Source: Prostheceraeus crozeri
Taxonomy: Eukaryota; Platyhelminthes; Polycladida; Euryleptidae
Length of the DNA stretch: 64,000 nt
Reading direction: 5' to 3'
NCBI GenBank assembly: GCA_907163375.1
Contig: CAJQUW010014290.1
Span: forward strand, 310,001 to 374,000
Position numbers and translations under genes: made by a program. The notes beneath the pieces are model-generated. The model searched no databases, had not been told where the DNA came from, and was given only the letters and a program-made list of their open reading frames with translations. Positions 12,279-23,930 of the stretch are shown here, in pieces (within the stretch, counting starts at the first letter, position 1; the number at the start of each line of letters is the position of its first letter).

Positions 12279-13517
12279 TGTACAATTCATAGCTCATAAA
12301 AAGGAGTTTGATTGGAAATACTCATACAAAACCACAAAAAACCTGAACGAACGTAGAAAATTTCAATTTTCAGGGAATAATGTTAATCTATTCCCTGTGT
12401 TAACTGTGTAAATAATGTTATAAGGCTTTAATCTGACAAGGAGCACTCAATATTTCGTTGGACAACCTCCAGACTTATATATGGCAGCGAATCTTCAAGG
12501 CATTCACAAATTTTGTGCATGCCTCTGATGTCGATTCTAAGCTCACATGACTTCTTTTTTCAAGTCAGACAATGTCTGCCACCATAAATCTTCCATCGGA
12601 TCATTGCCTGGTCAGGGAAGAAATTTGCGTGAGTTTTCCCTAGGCCAGGCCGTTGTTCTGCTGAAGCCACTATTCAGGCTACACTATTCTGTTGAAATAT
12701 ATTGCAACCGTGGCTTGTCATAAATCGAACCAGTTTGTCCTCCATAATCATTTCGTAACGTTCACTGCCAGTATCAATGTACAGAGTGGCCCAGATATAG
12801 CTTGCTAGTTTTGAAAGTATGTAGCTTCAAGTAGAACAGACATATTCTAATGCAGCATGTATCATTTTATAGGTGAAGACACCCCATTTGTTCTCCAAAG
12901 ATACATCTTGACTTATCTTAAATACTTTTTTCTATGCATGCTCTAAGACATTTTGCCTTTTTCTATAAAAGTCAAACTTTTATACCAGACCTGTTTGAAA
13001 GAGCGAGAGAAGCAACAATGTAGCAAACGTATGTAGTAACAATGATCCACTCAATTATGTATGTCATATTGTCCATTAATTCAGCAATCAACTCACATTC
13101 AAGTTTCAATGAATAATCGATCAAAAAAACTCATTGCAAGATTGAAGCGCGAGTCAGTGACATTTCTGTTCAATGATGAGTGAAAGATTCACACCACAAG
13201 AACATTTTCCAATCGCAGGCTGGTATGAGGCGTAAAGCTCCCCAGTAATCGTAGAAAGACATTTCCGAAAAAGGTTTGACCGCAGCTCAAGTGTTCCATC
13301 TTCTGCTACGATTAAGTCCATTCATCAGAGGGTCTCCAAACATATGAACGCTTCAAGTTCTCCCGAAGTCAAGACGGAAGGTATCGAAACCAGAAAAGGT
13401 AAGGTTAATAAAGGAGAACTTGCTAACTACCCCAAAACACCAACAAGTAGAGCATCTCGTGAGTTCGGTCTTTCAGGGTAAGCTGTGCAGAGGATCGTCC
13501 ATCAAAACAACCAGTAA

Positions 13518-14598
13518 TTTCTATACCAAGGAAATGGAAGTCAACAACCGTATCTTTTCTGGATGTGTGCATTTTACGTGGAACGACAGGTTTTACGTTC
13601 TCTGTTTTCCGAAAGAATACTCACACCGATCGCTATCTACATCGGGAGTCTTCGCATCCTCGCAGCGTCTTCCAAGGTCTAGTACGTTCCCTTTCTAACC
13701 GACCTCAGTTAGTATGTTCACCTGACAACGTGGAAGAAGAGAAGATGCATGTGACGAAAGCACTCAGGAGTAATGGGCATGGTGATGCTGAGAGCGAACG
13801 TTGGTGGCGCTGTGCTGATTCAACGACGGATGGCGATGTGAATGAGTCACGAGTAAGGCATTCGATGCCTTATGTAAAGGGACTGTCAGAGAAGATTGCC
13901 TCGATTCTTCGGGAAGTTGATGTTAGCGTATCCATGAAACCAACATCAGGTCTTCGCTCACTTCTGGTCAAGAAGAGACCTGAACCAGCCAAGATCTTGG
14001 GTTCAGTCTACAAGATTCCGTGCGGAGAAGAAGGGTGCGATTGGATGTATGTGGGAGAGACTCAACGCCCATTGGAGGAAAGACAGAAAGAGCATCAGCG
14101 TTCAATTCGCAATATGGATGTACTCCGATCGGAAGTGGCGCAGCACGCAGTGGAGGCGAACCATCGTGTAGCAGTGAGCGAGGTGGAAATAGTGGACAAG
14201 GAGCCGGGTTGGAGAAGGCGAATTGTGAAGGAGTCACTGTGGTCTCATCGGCTTCAGTCGCAGAACAAGACTAAGCATCATTTGTGCGATTCGTGGAAGT
14301 TTTGACTCTCTTTTTTAATTTCTGGCTTTAGCGTCTTACTTATTATTTTTGTACAGTAGCATACCTTATCTTTTATTTTGTGACTTCAGAGTTAGTTTTT
14401 TCTTTGTGTCTTTAACTGTGTTTCAAGCTGTTAGAACTTGGTTAACAGTTCTCGTGTAAGTTGCTTCTTGTCACTTTCCTGACGATGATTGTGTAGAGCG
14501 GTCGAAAGATCTCGACAATAAACGATCGGAAAAAACGAACATCTGTTTTGCGGACTCCCTAGAAATTATTGCAATGAATAGGGATCCGTTGTTTCAAA
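13518..14598 (+). mobile_element. Penelope-like element (PLE) 1, 5' truncated
   Basis: Contains the end of a PLE reverse transcriptase (FLDVCILRGTTGF, THTDRYLHRESSHP) and a C-terminal GIY-YIG endonuclease (GSVYKIPC, WMYVGETQRPLEERQKEH). The flanking 14 bases CAAAACAACCAGTA are repeated exactly at 13503-13516 and 14599-14612 and form the target duplication inside the mariner transposase gene. The tail holds a hammerhead-like motif and AATAAA. The copy is a truncated fossil. Confidence 0.85.
14478..14516 (+). other. Hammerhead-ribozyme-like motif in PLE 1 tail
   Basis: CTGACGA matches the first core box (CUGANGA). It is followed by a weak helix and CGAAAG. PLEs are known to carry hammerhead motifs near their ends. 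The stem II pairing here is poor (about three pairs), so activity is doubtful. Confidence 0.35.
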
Positions 14599-16004
14599 CA
14601 AAACAACCAGTACCCTTATAAAATTAAACAACTACATGACCTGACGTCGGAGCGTCATCAAGAGAGTAAACAATTTATGGAAGACTTTGGCCAGGCTTGT
14701 AATAGTGCTTCTATGTATTGTGTTATTAGGCTCTGAAAATGTTTCAATTTTATCTCAACTGTCTTTAGATGTAGGCATTCAGCTACTAGATGGAGTTCTG
14801 TGAACGACAAGACCAACTTCCATCTCAGTGGCGAGATCAACAGTCACAATTGTTGTTATTGCAGCTTCAACAACCCAAACTTCAAAACGAAGGAACCCTC
14901 TCCTGTTAGTAAGATTTCTGATGACATCGCAACAAGTCGTAGAGATGATTATGACGGAGGACATATAGAATGATAGTCAACATGAATCATGTTGAATGAC
15001 AGCATTAATGCTAAATAAATTAAATCTTTTCTTACAATTCTTTGTTTTTATCTTGTGTCCATTACTATTTTTGATGGAAAATTGTAGAGAAATGATGCAA
15101 TATCATATAAAACAAGTCATATTAAATGAAATGGGACATCTTTGGCTTTGAAATGACACATCATGTAATGCGATAGGTAAACCATGACTCTAGTTAGATG
15201 GATTTGGAAATAGTAAGCTATATCTGGGTCACCCTGTACTACTGTCATTTTTCCAGAAATGCAAGTGCTTCAGAATGATCCAGAATAATTAAAGAAGAAG
15301 TAGGCCTTTGTCCGCAATGCCTGGTGAATGATTGATTATCTTTCTAATGTGCGGTACAGCGGATTCAGCGGTGATTCACCACAAAGTCTTCGAGTAACTT
15401 TCAGACTACAGTTTTCCAACTTGAAAGTTGTCTCATCACTGAACATTACATTTTAAATTCATTGACTGTCCAGTGTTGATAGTGACGACAAAAAGATTTT
15501 CCGACTGTTTCGAACAGGTGACCCCACTTCCATCGATAATGAAAAGTTCTGAATGATGCGGTTTCCACAGCGATTAAAGAGGCTGTTTCACTTCTTGCTT
15601 CAACTTTTGTGAAGAGATTTACATTCATGTTCTGATCCGTTGTGGGGCTTACAGCTGTTGTTTAATCACCCCCGGCCCATGTTCTAGGTGTCCCTGTTCC
15701 TGACACTACAACTAAATATAACTTTTTACATTATAAAATAGCTCGTACTCATTATTGTGTCAATTTATAATTGATTATGATATTTCGTTCCCCTTAAATG
15801 TGCTACAGTAGACCATATGGAACAGAAAAGTAAACAATAATTCAAAAGTGCGTCCAGACTTTTTGCGGTACCTGGTGTAGAGCTTTCGTTACAAAATCGA
15901 GCATTGGGTAGAGGTTTGGAGTTATGCAATAGATAATGCATAGATTTCAGGTCATTATTGCTATAATTACCGAGAGCCGAAGGCTCGAAATAATAAATAT
16001 ATGT

Positions 16005-16007
<3 letters not shown>

Positions 16008-16038
<31 letters not shown>
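16008..16038. repeat. (TA)n microsatellite
   Basis: About 15 TA units just before the recombinase reading frame. The apparent extra start of that frame (MYCIYIYIY...) is translated microsatellite and not real protein. Confidence 0.9.
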
Positions 16039-16042
<4 letters not shown>

Positions 16043-16069
16043 ATAAATATGTATTATCTGTATTATTCA

Positions 16070-16462
16070 GTGTCTAACAAAAAAGGCAGACTTTTTCAAA
16101 ATTACAATCCCAAGAGTAAACGTTATTCAGGTCAACCTATGAGTCGAAACATGATTGGTTCTGTTCCAAAATTCATTGCACGGTATTTGGAACTCGAAAA
16201 CCCCGAACTGTATACCGGCCATTGCTTTCGCAGATCGTCTGCAACAGCATTGGCAGACTCAAGAGCCTCGATGACAACACTGAAAAGACAATTCCGTTGG
16301 AAAAGCGACACGGTTGCGGAAGGTTATATTGACCAAAGTAAAAGAATTAAGCTTGATATTTCCAATTCTCTGACAATGGAAAGTAAGAAGGAGAAAGAAG
16401 TAGAAAGCGAATCTAAGCGTGTTGTATTTAATAACTGTTCAAATCTCATCATAAACTTATAA
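16070..16462 (+). mobile_element. Crypton-like tyrosine recombinase, C-terminal piece
   Basis: Read from an acceptor-like TTATTCAG at 16062-16069, this encodes 130 residues. YTGHCFRRSSATALAD gives the H-x-x-R catalytic box and TVAEGYIDQ the nucleophile Tyr. The tail is Lys/Glu rich and ends at TAA. Crypton elements and host genes derived from them have this form. The N-terminal part of the recombinase is not seen nearby. The fossil is partial, and whether it is still an exon of a spliced gene is unknown. Confidence 0.6.
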
Positions 16463-17319
16463 AAATACGTTACCTGAAAGGTTTGGGTGCTTTTAAATGT
16501 TGGTCCTTTTAGAAATAAAAAGCTACCATTTAGATAAAATTGTTCATTTTCATTTTTACTTCAAGTGATGAATTATACTCACCTCTTAAGCTGAAATAAT
16601 AAGCGGGTTTTATATAATTCAATCGCATATATCTATATAGACATCTATAATTCAACCAGTGCAATAATGAAAATATTACTGCACGCCCATGCAGTAATCT
16701 GCTTTACAGGTAAAATAAAGTGACAGGATATCTACATTATACGCACGGTGAAAAATAAAATAATTACCTGCTTCGTGGAACTTATTAACCTGTGGACATA
16801 GAAAGCCTTACAAAATCATGTATTATTTAAAAGTGCAGTTGAAAATAACAAGCTGCTTTTGCTTTGACTTAATAGCAGTTTTTACCGATTTCATAGACAA
16901 TATATCTTGTAGCTACTTGTAGATTACTACATCCAGGCTTTAGTATTTTTGCAACGAGATCATTACGAGTTATCTTACATATTGTCAACCTATGAGACAC
17001 TATAAAGTAATGCGTATGCATTCAATGAATTGCATCATGGACATGTATATGCAAGCACCTCGACATGACACTGAAATTTTTAGTATATCACAGTTGGTCA
17101 ACTTTGCTGCTACGACCCCGAGCAGACACTGCCTTCAATCAGTGTTTAACTCTGGTCCTCGACTTATGCATAATTCTCTACCCTCCGATCACATCACAAT
17201 CTACGAGATCTTTACTGGCTTCGAATCCGTGAACGCATTGACTTCCACCTTGTATGCATGGGTTTCCTTGACTGGAACAGTTTTTTCTTAATGGTCTGAA
17301 CAACTGATTTTTTCATCGA
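16463..17319. other. Intergenic, nothing firm
   Basis: AT-rich. An open frame at 16992-17291 resembles no family I know. Confidence 0.45.
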
Positions 17320-17560
17320 CTATAAGAGTGCCGCAAGCGGCGACTCCGATCCACGTAGGCCAATCACATACTTGCTCAGCAGCGCTCCCACTACAAAACG
17401 ATTCGTGACTACGCTTTTCCGACTGAAGCAACTCGCTTGTTGAACAATCTACTCACTTCTGTGGTTAATCTACAATCACTGCTTTCTTTCAAAAGAGCCC
17501 TCAGGACACTTTTCTCTCGCCGAACCTATTTTTCAACAATGTTATTAATATCAGAGAACT
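17320..17560 (+). mobile_element. LINE 3' fragment (CR1-like)
   Basis: One frame reads HYKTIRDYAFPTEATRLLNN followed by VVNLQSLLSFKRALRT, the usual C-terminal end of CR1-group reverse transcriptase proteins. It is only about 75 codons long and has lost everything upstream. Confidence 0.55.
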
Positions 17561-17704
17561 TTATGTTAGTGACTCATGCTATATAGCAGTGACTCTAGGT
17601 CACCTAGCAGTGCGAATGAAAGCTGCGCTTAACAGTGCGCTCAACAGCTGATTGGTTACAAGCTTACACAATGTATCTGTCTGAGAGTTGTGCCGGTACT
17701 CGTA

Positions 17705-19250
17705 CTATTTCAGTTCTCTAGTGGTGAGCCTGCCACAGAAATGGCACTTTGTGATATCCTTCACCAGTACAGCAGACTCGAGCTGGTGTAAAAAGTCAGG
17801 ATGGTAATTATCATCCGGAACGAGAAAATCAACTTTTTTGATCTCGGCTTGTGCTGCATTCTGAAATTCCATGGCATTTCTTACTTGTACCGCTTCACGT
17901 AGGACAGCTTTTCTAACTATGCGCTTCGATGAACCACCTAGCCCATCCACAGGCCCCTTTCCGTGGGCAGTCGCAAAAAATGCCCACTCTGCCCTTCCCA
18001 GATCATATCTTTCTGCCAACAGTGAAAGCGATTTCGCCACAAATCGGTTTTTAAACTGGCTGCAAGGGCCATCCGACCAAATGATGAGCTCGGTATCGTC
18101 ATCACTTATATCTAGGCGATCGAGAATAAGACAAATGTACGAGTATTTCAACGCTGAAATCTTATCATGTTTGTTAGAATCAGACAAAACAACATAGTTC
18201 ATTGGACCATCACTGCCATTCCAGAGGCAGGAGCAAGACAAAATCACTTGGTGTTGGCCCCAATACGCGCTTTGAACTTCCCGCTGCTCAATGCAGCGGT
18301 AGTTTTCTGCAAGTCAACCTGCATGACGAGTCTCTGAAGAAGCCTTGTTCTTATCCTGCTCATAGCAGTAATGTTGATGGCGCTTAACTTTTTGATGTTT
18401 CACAAAAAAAAGGAACAATCAATCGAAAAGAAGCATTTGCTTCCTCAATAGTCATCTCAAGAAGAACACGACGAAAGAACTTTCCTTCGGATGCGGATTT
18501 CTCCCACCGATAATATTTCACCGTGGATTGGGGATCAATATGCTCAAAATACCTTTCCAGTAGAACACCATCTCTACAAGCAGAACAAGGTTCAGCGCAA
18601 CCTTCACAATAATAGTTCTGCTCAACCCAACTTGAGGAATAAGAGGGAAGATCGGTACATTTGCTAATGGCATTGGAGGAATTGGAGGAAGTTTTCGTGC
18701 GTTGTGCACAAGCACATGTCTTGAGGACTGTTTCCAGACAACACAACACTTGGAGGGCGCAACGAACAAAACTTGGAAAATCCAACCGGGATTTTCTTCC
18801 TCCTTATAGATGCTATAGGCTTCTCTCAACTTGTAGAGGAGGTAGCGCTTTTGCTGCATTTCCCGTGTTCCGTTGGAAAGTATGACCGAAGTACTTTCTT
18901 TCATACCCGGGAAACATCTCGAGATGTCATCATGAAAAATGAAATAACTTTGTCATTGACAGGATCATCAACTTTTGGAGCTAATCCCGGTACTTCCAAT
19001 TTCACCTCATCATGAGCATATTCGTCAGCAAGCTTAGAAACAACCCCTCGTTTTCGTCTTGGTGAAGAGGGTAATCCCCTTTCCGCTCTATTAATAGCTT
19101 TTGCCAAAGACCTACGACCAGTGCTCGCCTGAATTTAGCTGTTTTTGCCTATTGCGGAAGCTTACCAACCTCTTAGCAGACAACTCTCGATCCCTTGCCT
19201 TTTGAGCGTCACTTCTTGATGACCGTCTTAATCTACTCCTCTCTCTTTCT
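17705..19250 (-). mobile_element. Unclassified transposase-like fossil
   Basis: On the - strand several frames in order give SSRSDAQKARDRELSAKR, SLPSSPRRKR-type basic stretches, KLREAYSIYKEENPG, a Cys-rich segment, LAENYRCIEQREVQSA, IIWSDGPCSQFKNRFV and FFATAHGKGPVDGLGG. I recall this arrangement from many unnamed invertebrate proteins. The spaced acidic motifs (AENY, WSDG, VDG) suggest an RNase H-like DDE fold, which is inference. The copy is broken by several interruptions. I cannot name the superfamily. Confidence 0.55.
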
Positions 19251-20854
19251 GTTTGCTGATTAGTAGGCTATTTAGAGATACTGTAATATATACGTGTGTG
19301 TAGTTTAGTTCTTTTTACAATAACCATCATTATTGTAACATTTGAGACAGCACCATCATGCTCAAGTCCCATTCGGTAGTCGGTAGAATTTGAATACCGG
19401 CCGTAGTACTGAATAGCGGAATTTGATCCGGCAGTCCCCTAGCTCTGAATGACACATAGGGCCTACATGTCAGCATGCACATGTGGACATATCTCTAAGA
19501 AGGTGATCTACGAAGTATCACAAATTCTGCTAAGTTCATACTTTCATACTGAGTGTCAATAAAGTGCAAGGAAGTGCAGAAATTGAATTTTTATATAAGC
19601 ATGATTTGTAATTGATTGAACAAGCACTTTGAAAAAATTACACATCCATCAGCATCAACTGACAGTTGATCATTATTATCAAATAAGTTTAGCTACTTAG
19701 TAATTTTGGCTACTGGCATAAATCACAAGTTATCAAACACTTACCTTCAGTCACAATGAAATGCACCAATGCTTCACGGTAAGGAACAAATTTATCCACC
19801 ACTGCACTGCAATGCGATCGACCAGCCACGTGAAAGTTCGTGCCCAAAGTGATTCTATTCATGATTCTTGACTAGTGAGTCATGACCTATGCACTGCATT
19901 ACAATTTGAATTTTTTCTTCATCCTAATCAAAGATTATGCGAGACCATACTTTTCTTGTTAAACGAGTAATAAGTCAATAGTCGTAATCAATGGGAGTCA
20001 CCAATTTTATGATTGACCTATTTATTGAGCATCTTACAAGATCGTCATAGCATGAAACGACCGTCACCCTGTATGAAACGACCGTTACCAAGTTTTGACA
20101 TGGTTGTTGAGACTTTTTGGGATATGCGATTAATTGGAAATATTTCTCTTAATATTCTTCTCATTTTGTCAAAATATCGCGTTCACATCTTCATTATTCT
20201 TTAACATATGACCCAAAATAGTTCAAAATTAGATCAAAATTGGTAACGTTCGTTTCATCTAGAATAGGCATTTTCTGCAATTAATTTTTTAATTAGTTCT
20301 ATCCTAGTTACTTCATTGAAGACATCTAAGGGAGACATATCAAATACAAATATCATGATTTTTCAGCATTATTCCTGGTATTTATGCCTTTCGTCATTTT
20401 GCGATCTGTTTTATGTGTATAAAGACATAAAAGGAGCACTGTTACAAAACGCTTCTGTCATCATATGTACAAAGGACTTCTGCAAAGTTATGCTGGATTT
20501 TGAAGTGTGTGGGTATTGCCAATAGAAAAAAGCAATAAGTTGAGTATTGAAAGTACTTTTATTTTTGAGGTCAATGTCTCCCTTTTCATGGAATTGCCCA
20601 TATATATCATTATATTATTTGAGAAGTAATGCCATCCCAATTAATAAGCGATCAAATTGTGTTAGTGATGGCTGGGAGTTCAAAATAATGAATTAGGTGC
20701 ATTTATTGAAATTTGTGTAAGTTTTCTTGTCAGGTATTTATGATTCATTGAAAGGAGTCTCGAGGCATCGGTTCTCAGTCAATATAGCAAATAATGACCT
20801 TAAATCTATCACGTTTTATCTATCACATAAAACATGGGAGTGAACTTTTAGTTA
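19251..20854. other. Intergenic, nothing recognised
   Basis: AT-rich, with short open frames only (for example 20013-20204 and 20316-20525) and no family resemblance. A pair of CATGAAACGACCGT words at 20050-20090 is the only local repetition noticed. Confidence 0.45.
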
Positions 20855-20862
20855 CCTATGAC

Positions 20863-21483
20863 CATTGAAATTATCAACACCATAGAAAGTCCTAGAATGG
20901 AAATTGCATGAAATTTATGGCACACGCCGAGGGAACTTAGTTGGGGCAAAATACAAATTGTGCGAGCTGGTTTCCATGTTTTTTGATTGGCTTTTATATT
21001 TATCAAGCCAATTTGTAATCTGGATTGTTGCCCCTTGTCCAAAGACCATGTACTCAAAAGCAATAGTGAATTTACAAAATACTGCGGCGACAGAATTTTT
21101 ATCTGTGAATTCTTCAGATGTTCTTACAAACGGCATACCGACCACTTTCAATTATGATTCCTGTGAACCAATTTACCAATTTTTAATTCGTATTCCAGCT
21201 TTGAAAAATTGGAAAATAGTTGTCAGTGACTGCTACAAATAGACACATTATATTAATCCAATGAACAGTAAGCTATTTCACATGAAGCAATTACACCATC
21301 TAACCAAAAATTTTGTTCATGAAAATCCTATAATTTGCTGTCAACAACTTCCACAACCAATTTGGCAAATACAATGGTTTACATTGAATCTCATCTACAA
21401 ACCATAGATTTTTCCATGCGCCATCATTGTACGTAGGCAAGATATCAAACTTCCATTCTAGTGTATTATTATCTACTTCTATG
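20863..21483 (+). mobile_element. Non-autonomous hAT-like element, beta family, long copy
   Basis: 621 bp, flanked by a perfect 8-bp target duplication cctatgac (20855-20862 and 21484-21491). The ends are CATTGAAATTATC... and ...ACTTCTATG, with a subterminal CTAGAATGGAA present inverted at both sides. It shares end and internal motifs (GGGAACTTAGTTGGGGCA) with the 251 bp copy at 28094. It lies just 95 bases upstream of the second receptor ATG, so it could affect that promoter. Confidence 0.75.
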
Positions 21484-21537
21484 CCTATGACTGAGCGACG
21501 CTACGGTTTCAAATCTGATTAATAATTGATCAAGTAA

Positions 21538-21565
21538 TCATTGCTCTAGTCAATAAACGCAATCA
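21538..21565 (+). promoter_or_regulatory. Conserved 28-base block before receptor gene 2
   Basis: Partner of the block at 4169-4196: one mismatch in 28, and the same 13-base distance to the ATG. The beta-family insertion ends only 54 bases upstream, so the duplicated promoter was cut off from older upstream DNA here. Confidence 0.5.
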
Positions 21566-21578
21566 TCAGCTTTCTAGA

Positions 21579-22742
21579 ATGAATCAAACAAAAAGCCTAC
21601 TCCGGCATGTTTCTCAAGTGAAGGATTGCTCATCATTTAACAGTTCGAGCTTAATTCCAGCACCGCTCTATTATCATGTATCACTGACAATAATCTTTAC
21701 GATTTCAATCTTTCTCACAATAATTGGTTTGGTTTCAAATATCATTGCCATCTTCGTTCATGAAAGAACAAGTAAAGCACAGCTGATTGGCATCAAATCA
21801 ATTTACTATCAAATGGTGAAATGTATATTTCTTAAAAATTCACTCACTTTAGGAAGTCAGCTATTGTTCATTTCAACGCTTATTGTATATTTATTTAGAA
21901 TTCACGTAAATGGTGTGCAAGTCGTCATACTGTCGAATTTGTATCAGTTTTCAAGAAGTATTGCAACCGGGGCCCCTCCTGATCCATATTTTCTAGCAGT
22001 AATTAACATCATGCAAATCGTTATGTTAAGAAATCCGTATCAACTTTTGAGAAACATTCATGTCTATTGCATTGTTGGAATAGGAATTTTAATTAGAGCA
22101 GCTCTTGGACTTGCTGTTGGATTTTTGGCTAAATTTGAGTACTGCGGCGGCGTAATAAAATTCCTTTACAATGAAAAAGCTTTCAAGTACATCATATTTG
22201 TGGTCGTACTGTCAGACATTGTGTGTGATATTATTGTTGCTATTTGCACCCGGTCGATAATCAACCTCAATCGAGAAAATGGAAAGTTTAAGGGAACAAC
22301 TTCAAACACTTGCTGTCATTGCAACTCAGATGGAACATCAAGACTTACAAAATATATTGTTACGCTGAATATTCCAGTTATCATTATCGATATTACGATG
22401 CTATTGCTGGTTTCTTCTGTGGTCGTGTGCAGATTTTATCTCCATAATCGATACATTAAGTTTATTATGATAAGTATCATCAGCCTGCTAATTACTATCA
22501 ACAGTCTGGCATTTCTGGTGGTTTATCATCACTTAAGCAAAAGCTTTCGCTTGCGATTTAACAAAGTTCTCTTCATACCCAATGCCACATCATGTGTTAC
22601 GATCTGTTTAAGCAGCACTGTGCTATCGTGTATTACAAAAGCAGAGATAAGCGAAAAGAATTGTGCAGAGCATAAATACAGTGCTACAGAGTTATTTATG
22701 ACATCATCAGTAATCAGCCAGCTAGACCTTATCGTGGGATAA
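21579..22742 (+). CDS. Seven-transmembrane receptor-like protein, copy 2
   Basis: Intronless, 387 residues, with the same seven-helix layout as the gene at 4210. The N-terminus begins MNQTKSLLRHVSQVKDCSSF. TM3 ends INIMQIVMLRNPYQ, again without D/E-R-Y, and the helix-8 start reads SKSFRLRFNK. The most conserved parts are the N-terminus, TM1, the SIATG(T/A)PPDPYFLAVINIM stretch around TM3, and TM6. The extracellular side of TM2-TM3 and the C-tail differ most, which would suit receptors with different ligands. The C-terminus extends seven residues further because the stop used by copy 1 is replaced. The frame is fully open, so it is probably functional. Confidence 0.8.
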   Translation: MNQTKSLLRHVSQVKDCSSFNSSSLIPAPLYYHVSLTIIFTISIFLTIIGLVSNIIAIFVHERTSKAQLIGIKSIYYQMVKCIFLKNSLTLGSQLLFISTLIVYLFRIHVNGVQVVILSNLYQFSRSIATGAPPDPYFLAVINIMQIVMLRNPYQLLRNIHVYCIVGIGILIRAALGLAVGFLAKFEYCGGVIKFLYNEKAFKYIIFVVVLSDIVCDIIVAICTRSIINLNRENGKFKGTTSNTCCHCNSDGTSRLTKYIVTLNIPVIIIDITMLLLVSSVVVCRFYLHNRYIKFIMISIISLLITINSLAFLVVYHHLSKSFRLRFNKVLFIPNATSCVTICLSSTVLSCITKAEISEKNCAEHKYSATELFMTSSVISQLDLIVG

Positions 22743-23778
22743 TTCTTTGCTTTCTGCAACATATATTTCACAGATCTACTTTTCTGTAATTTTCGCATTG
22801 ATTTCTTTTCAATTCAGGTTCACTGCTATGCAATGATTCCACCTGAATTAACGAACTTTCTATAATTTGAAACACTTTATTTTTCATGAACAGTCGTTCT
22901 GATCCCTGTAATTTCTGAAGATTACGATCTAATAAGAGAGTCTTTAATTTTTCAGTGTTGAAATTATGCATTACATCATTTGGAGGGCCAATTTAGCGAG
23001 CATATATGTCGGTCGGCAATAATGCGCAGAATATTCACTGAATATCCATCTGATCCCTTCAAAAATGTTGCAATGCATCCTTCTGTACTCTAGACGCTGC
23101 AAACTATTTTATAAAACACATCTGGTATCATCTGTCGCTAGCATAAACTCCGATTGAGCAATTTTACCGCATTACGTCAAAACGTGGCGCTGTGTTTTGT
23201 CGCGCAGGTGAAATTTTCTGTTGGTGACACCCTTTCACTCTGTCAACATCTTTCATGCATAGCAGCTGACGATTGACAGCTCTCTCGAAGGAGAGAAAGC
23301 AAGACAATAGTAGAATGCTTTAACATCATAATGCAGTGCTATAGTTAGGAAGAGTTGGAACCGATGCAGATTTCCTCACCGGCATCGGATGGGAAATCTC
23401 ATATCGGTGCCGGTATGCCAACTTTTTTCAAGCTCCAATGATAAGCAATGCACCTTCTCACACATTGCACTATTCTATTATAACTTTAAAATGTCCCATC
23501 ACTATCGAAATTGTACGGCTTTGCTGTTTTGCATATTTACTTAATCAATCGATTTCTATGGCCTATCTCAACACAGATAAAAAGGTTTCCAATCAAGCGG
23601 AATCATAGGCAACGGAGATTTCTGGACTATATCATTAAGTATTCAGCAGTTTTCCAAACCACTTTAATGACATTTCCATTCGGAAGCCCGCTGTAGACTT
23701 TTGTAGCAAATAATTGAACAAAATAATCACTTTTCATACTTAAATTGTAATGAAATCATACTATAAAATCCAAGGCGA
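22743..23778. other. 3' flank of receptor gene 2 and intergenic DNA
   Basis: Up to about 22945 it is duplicated with the flank of receptor gene 1. The remainder shows no gene. An upstream exon of the CUB gene, carrying its first cysteine, might be expected before 24671, but I cannot find one. Confidence 0.45.
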
Positions 23779-23779
23779 C

Positions 23780-23878
23780 GGGGGGGGGGGGGGGGGGGGG
23801 GGGAGGGGGGGGGGGGGGAAGGGGGGGGGGGAGGGGGGGGGGGGGGGGGGGTAAAAGGGGGGTGGGGAGAGGGGGTGT

Positions 23879-23930
<52 letters not shown>

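Larger units (their letters stand above)
12780..15238 (+). mobile_element. Mariner-type element, split by a Penelope-like insertion
   Basis: Terminal inverted repeats match at 25 of 28 positions (left TACAGAGTGGCCCAGATATA, right TACAGGGTGACCCAGATATA on the other strand). The transposase N-terminus is at 13165-13515 (RFTPQEHFPIAGWYEA, an HTH, then PTSRASREFGLSG). Its continuation is after the insertion at 14603-14930 (YPYKIKQLHDLTSERHQE, NFHLSGEINSHNC). Without the insertion the element is about 1.36 kb, normal for a mariner. Several stops are present in both parts, so the copy is dead. Confidence 0.75.
12420..15885 (-). mobile_element. Tc1-like fossil, split by a younger mariner
   Basis: The - strand halves are 15239-15885 (transposase middle, with NVMFSDETTFK) and about 12420-12779 (C-terminal part, with FQQNSVACI and a WPG...ENLWW-like stretch in shifting frames). 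The right end at about 15840-15880 reads TACACCAGGTACCGC on the - strand and may be the terminal repeat. The left end is not defined. Many stops and frame changes make it old. Confidence 0.55.
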
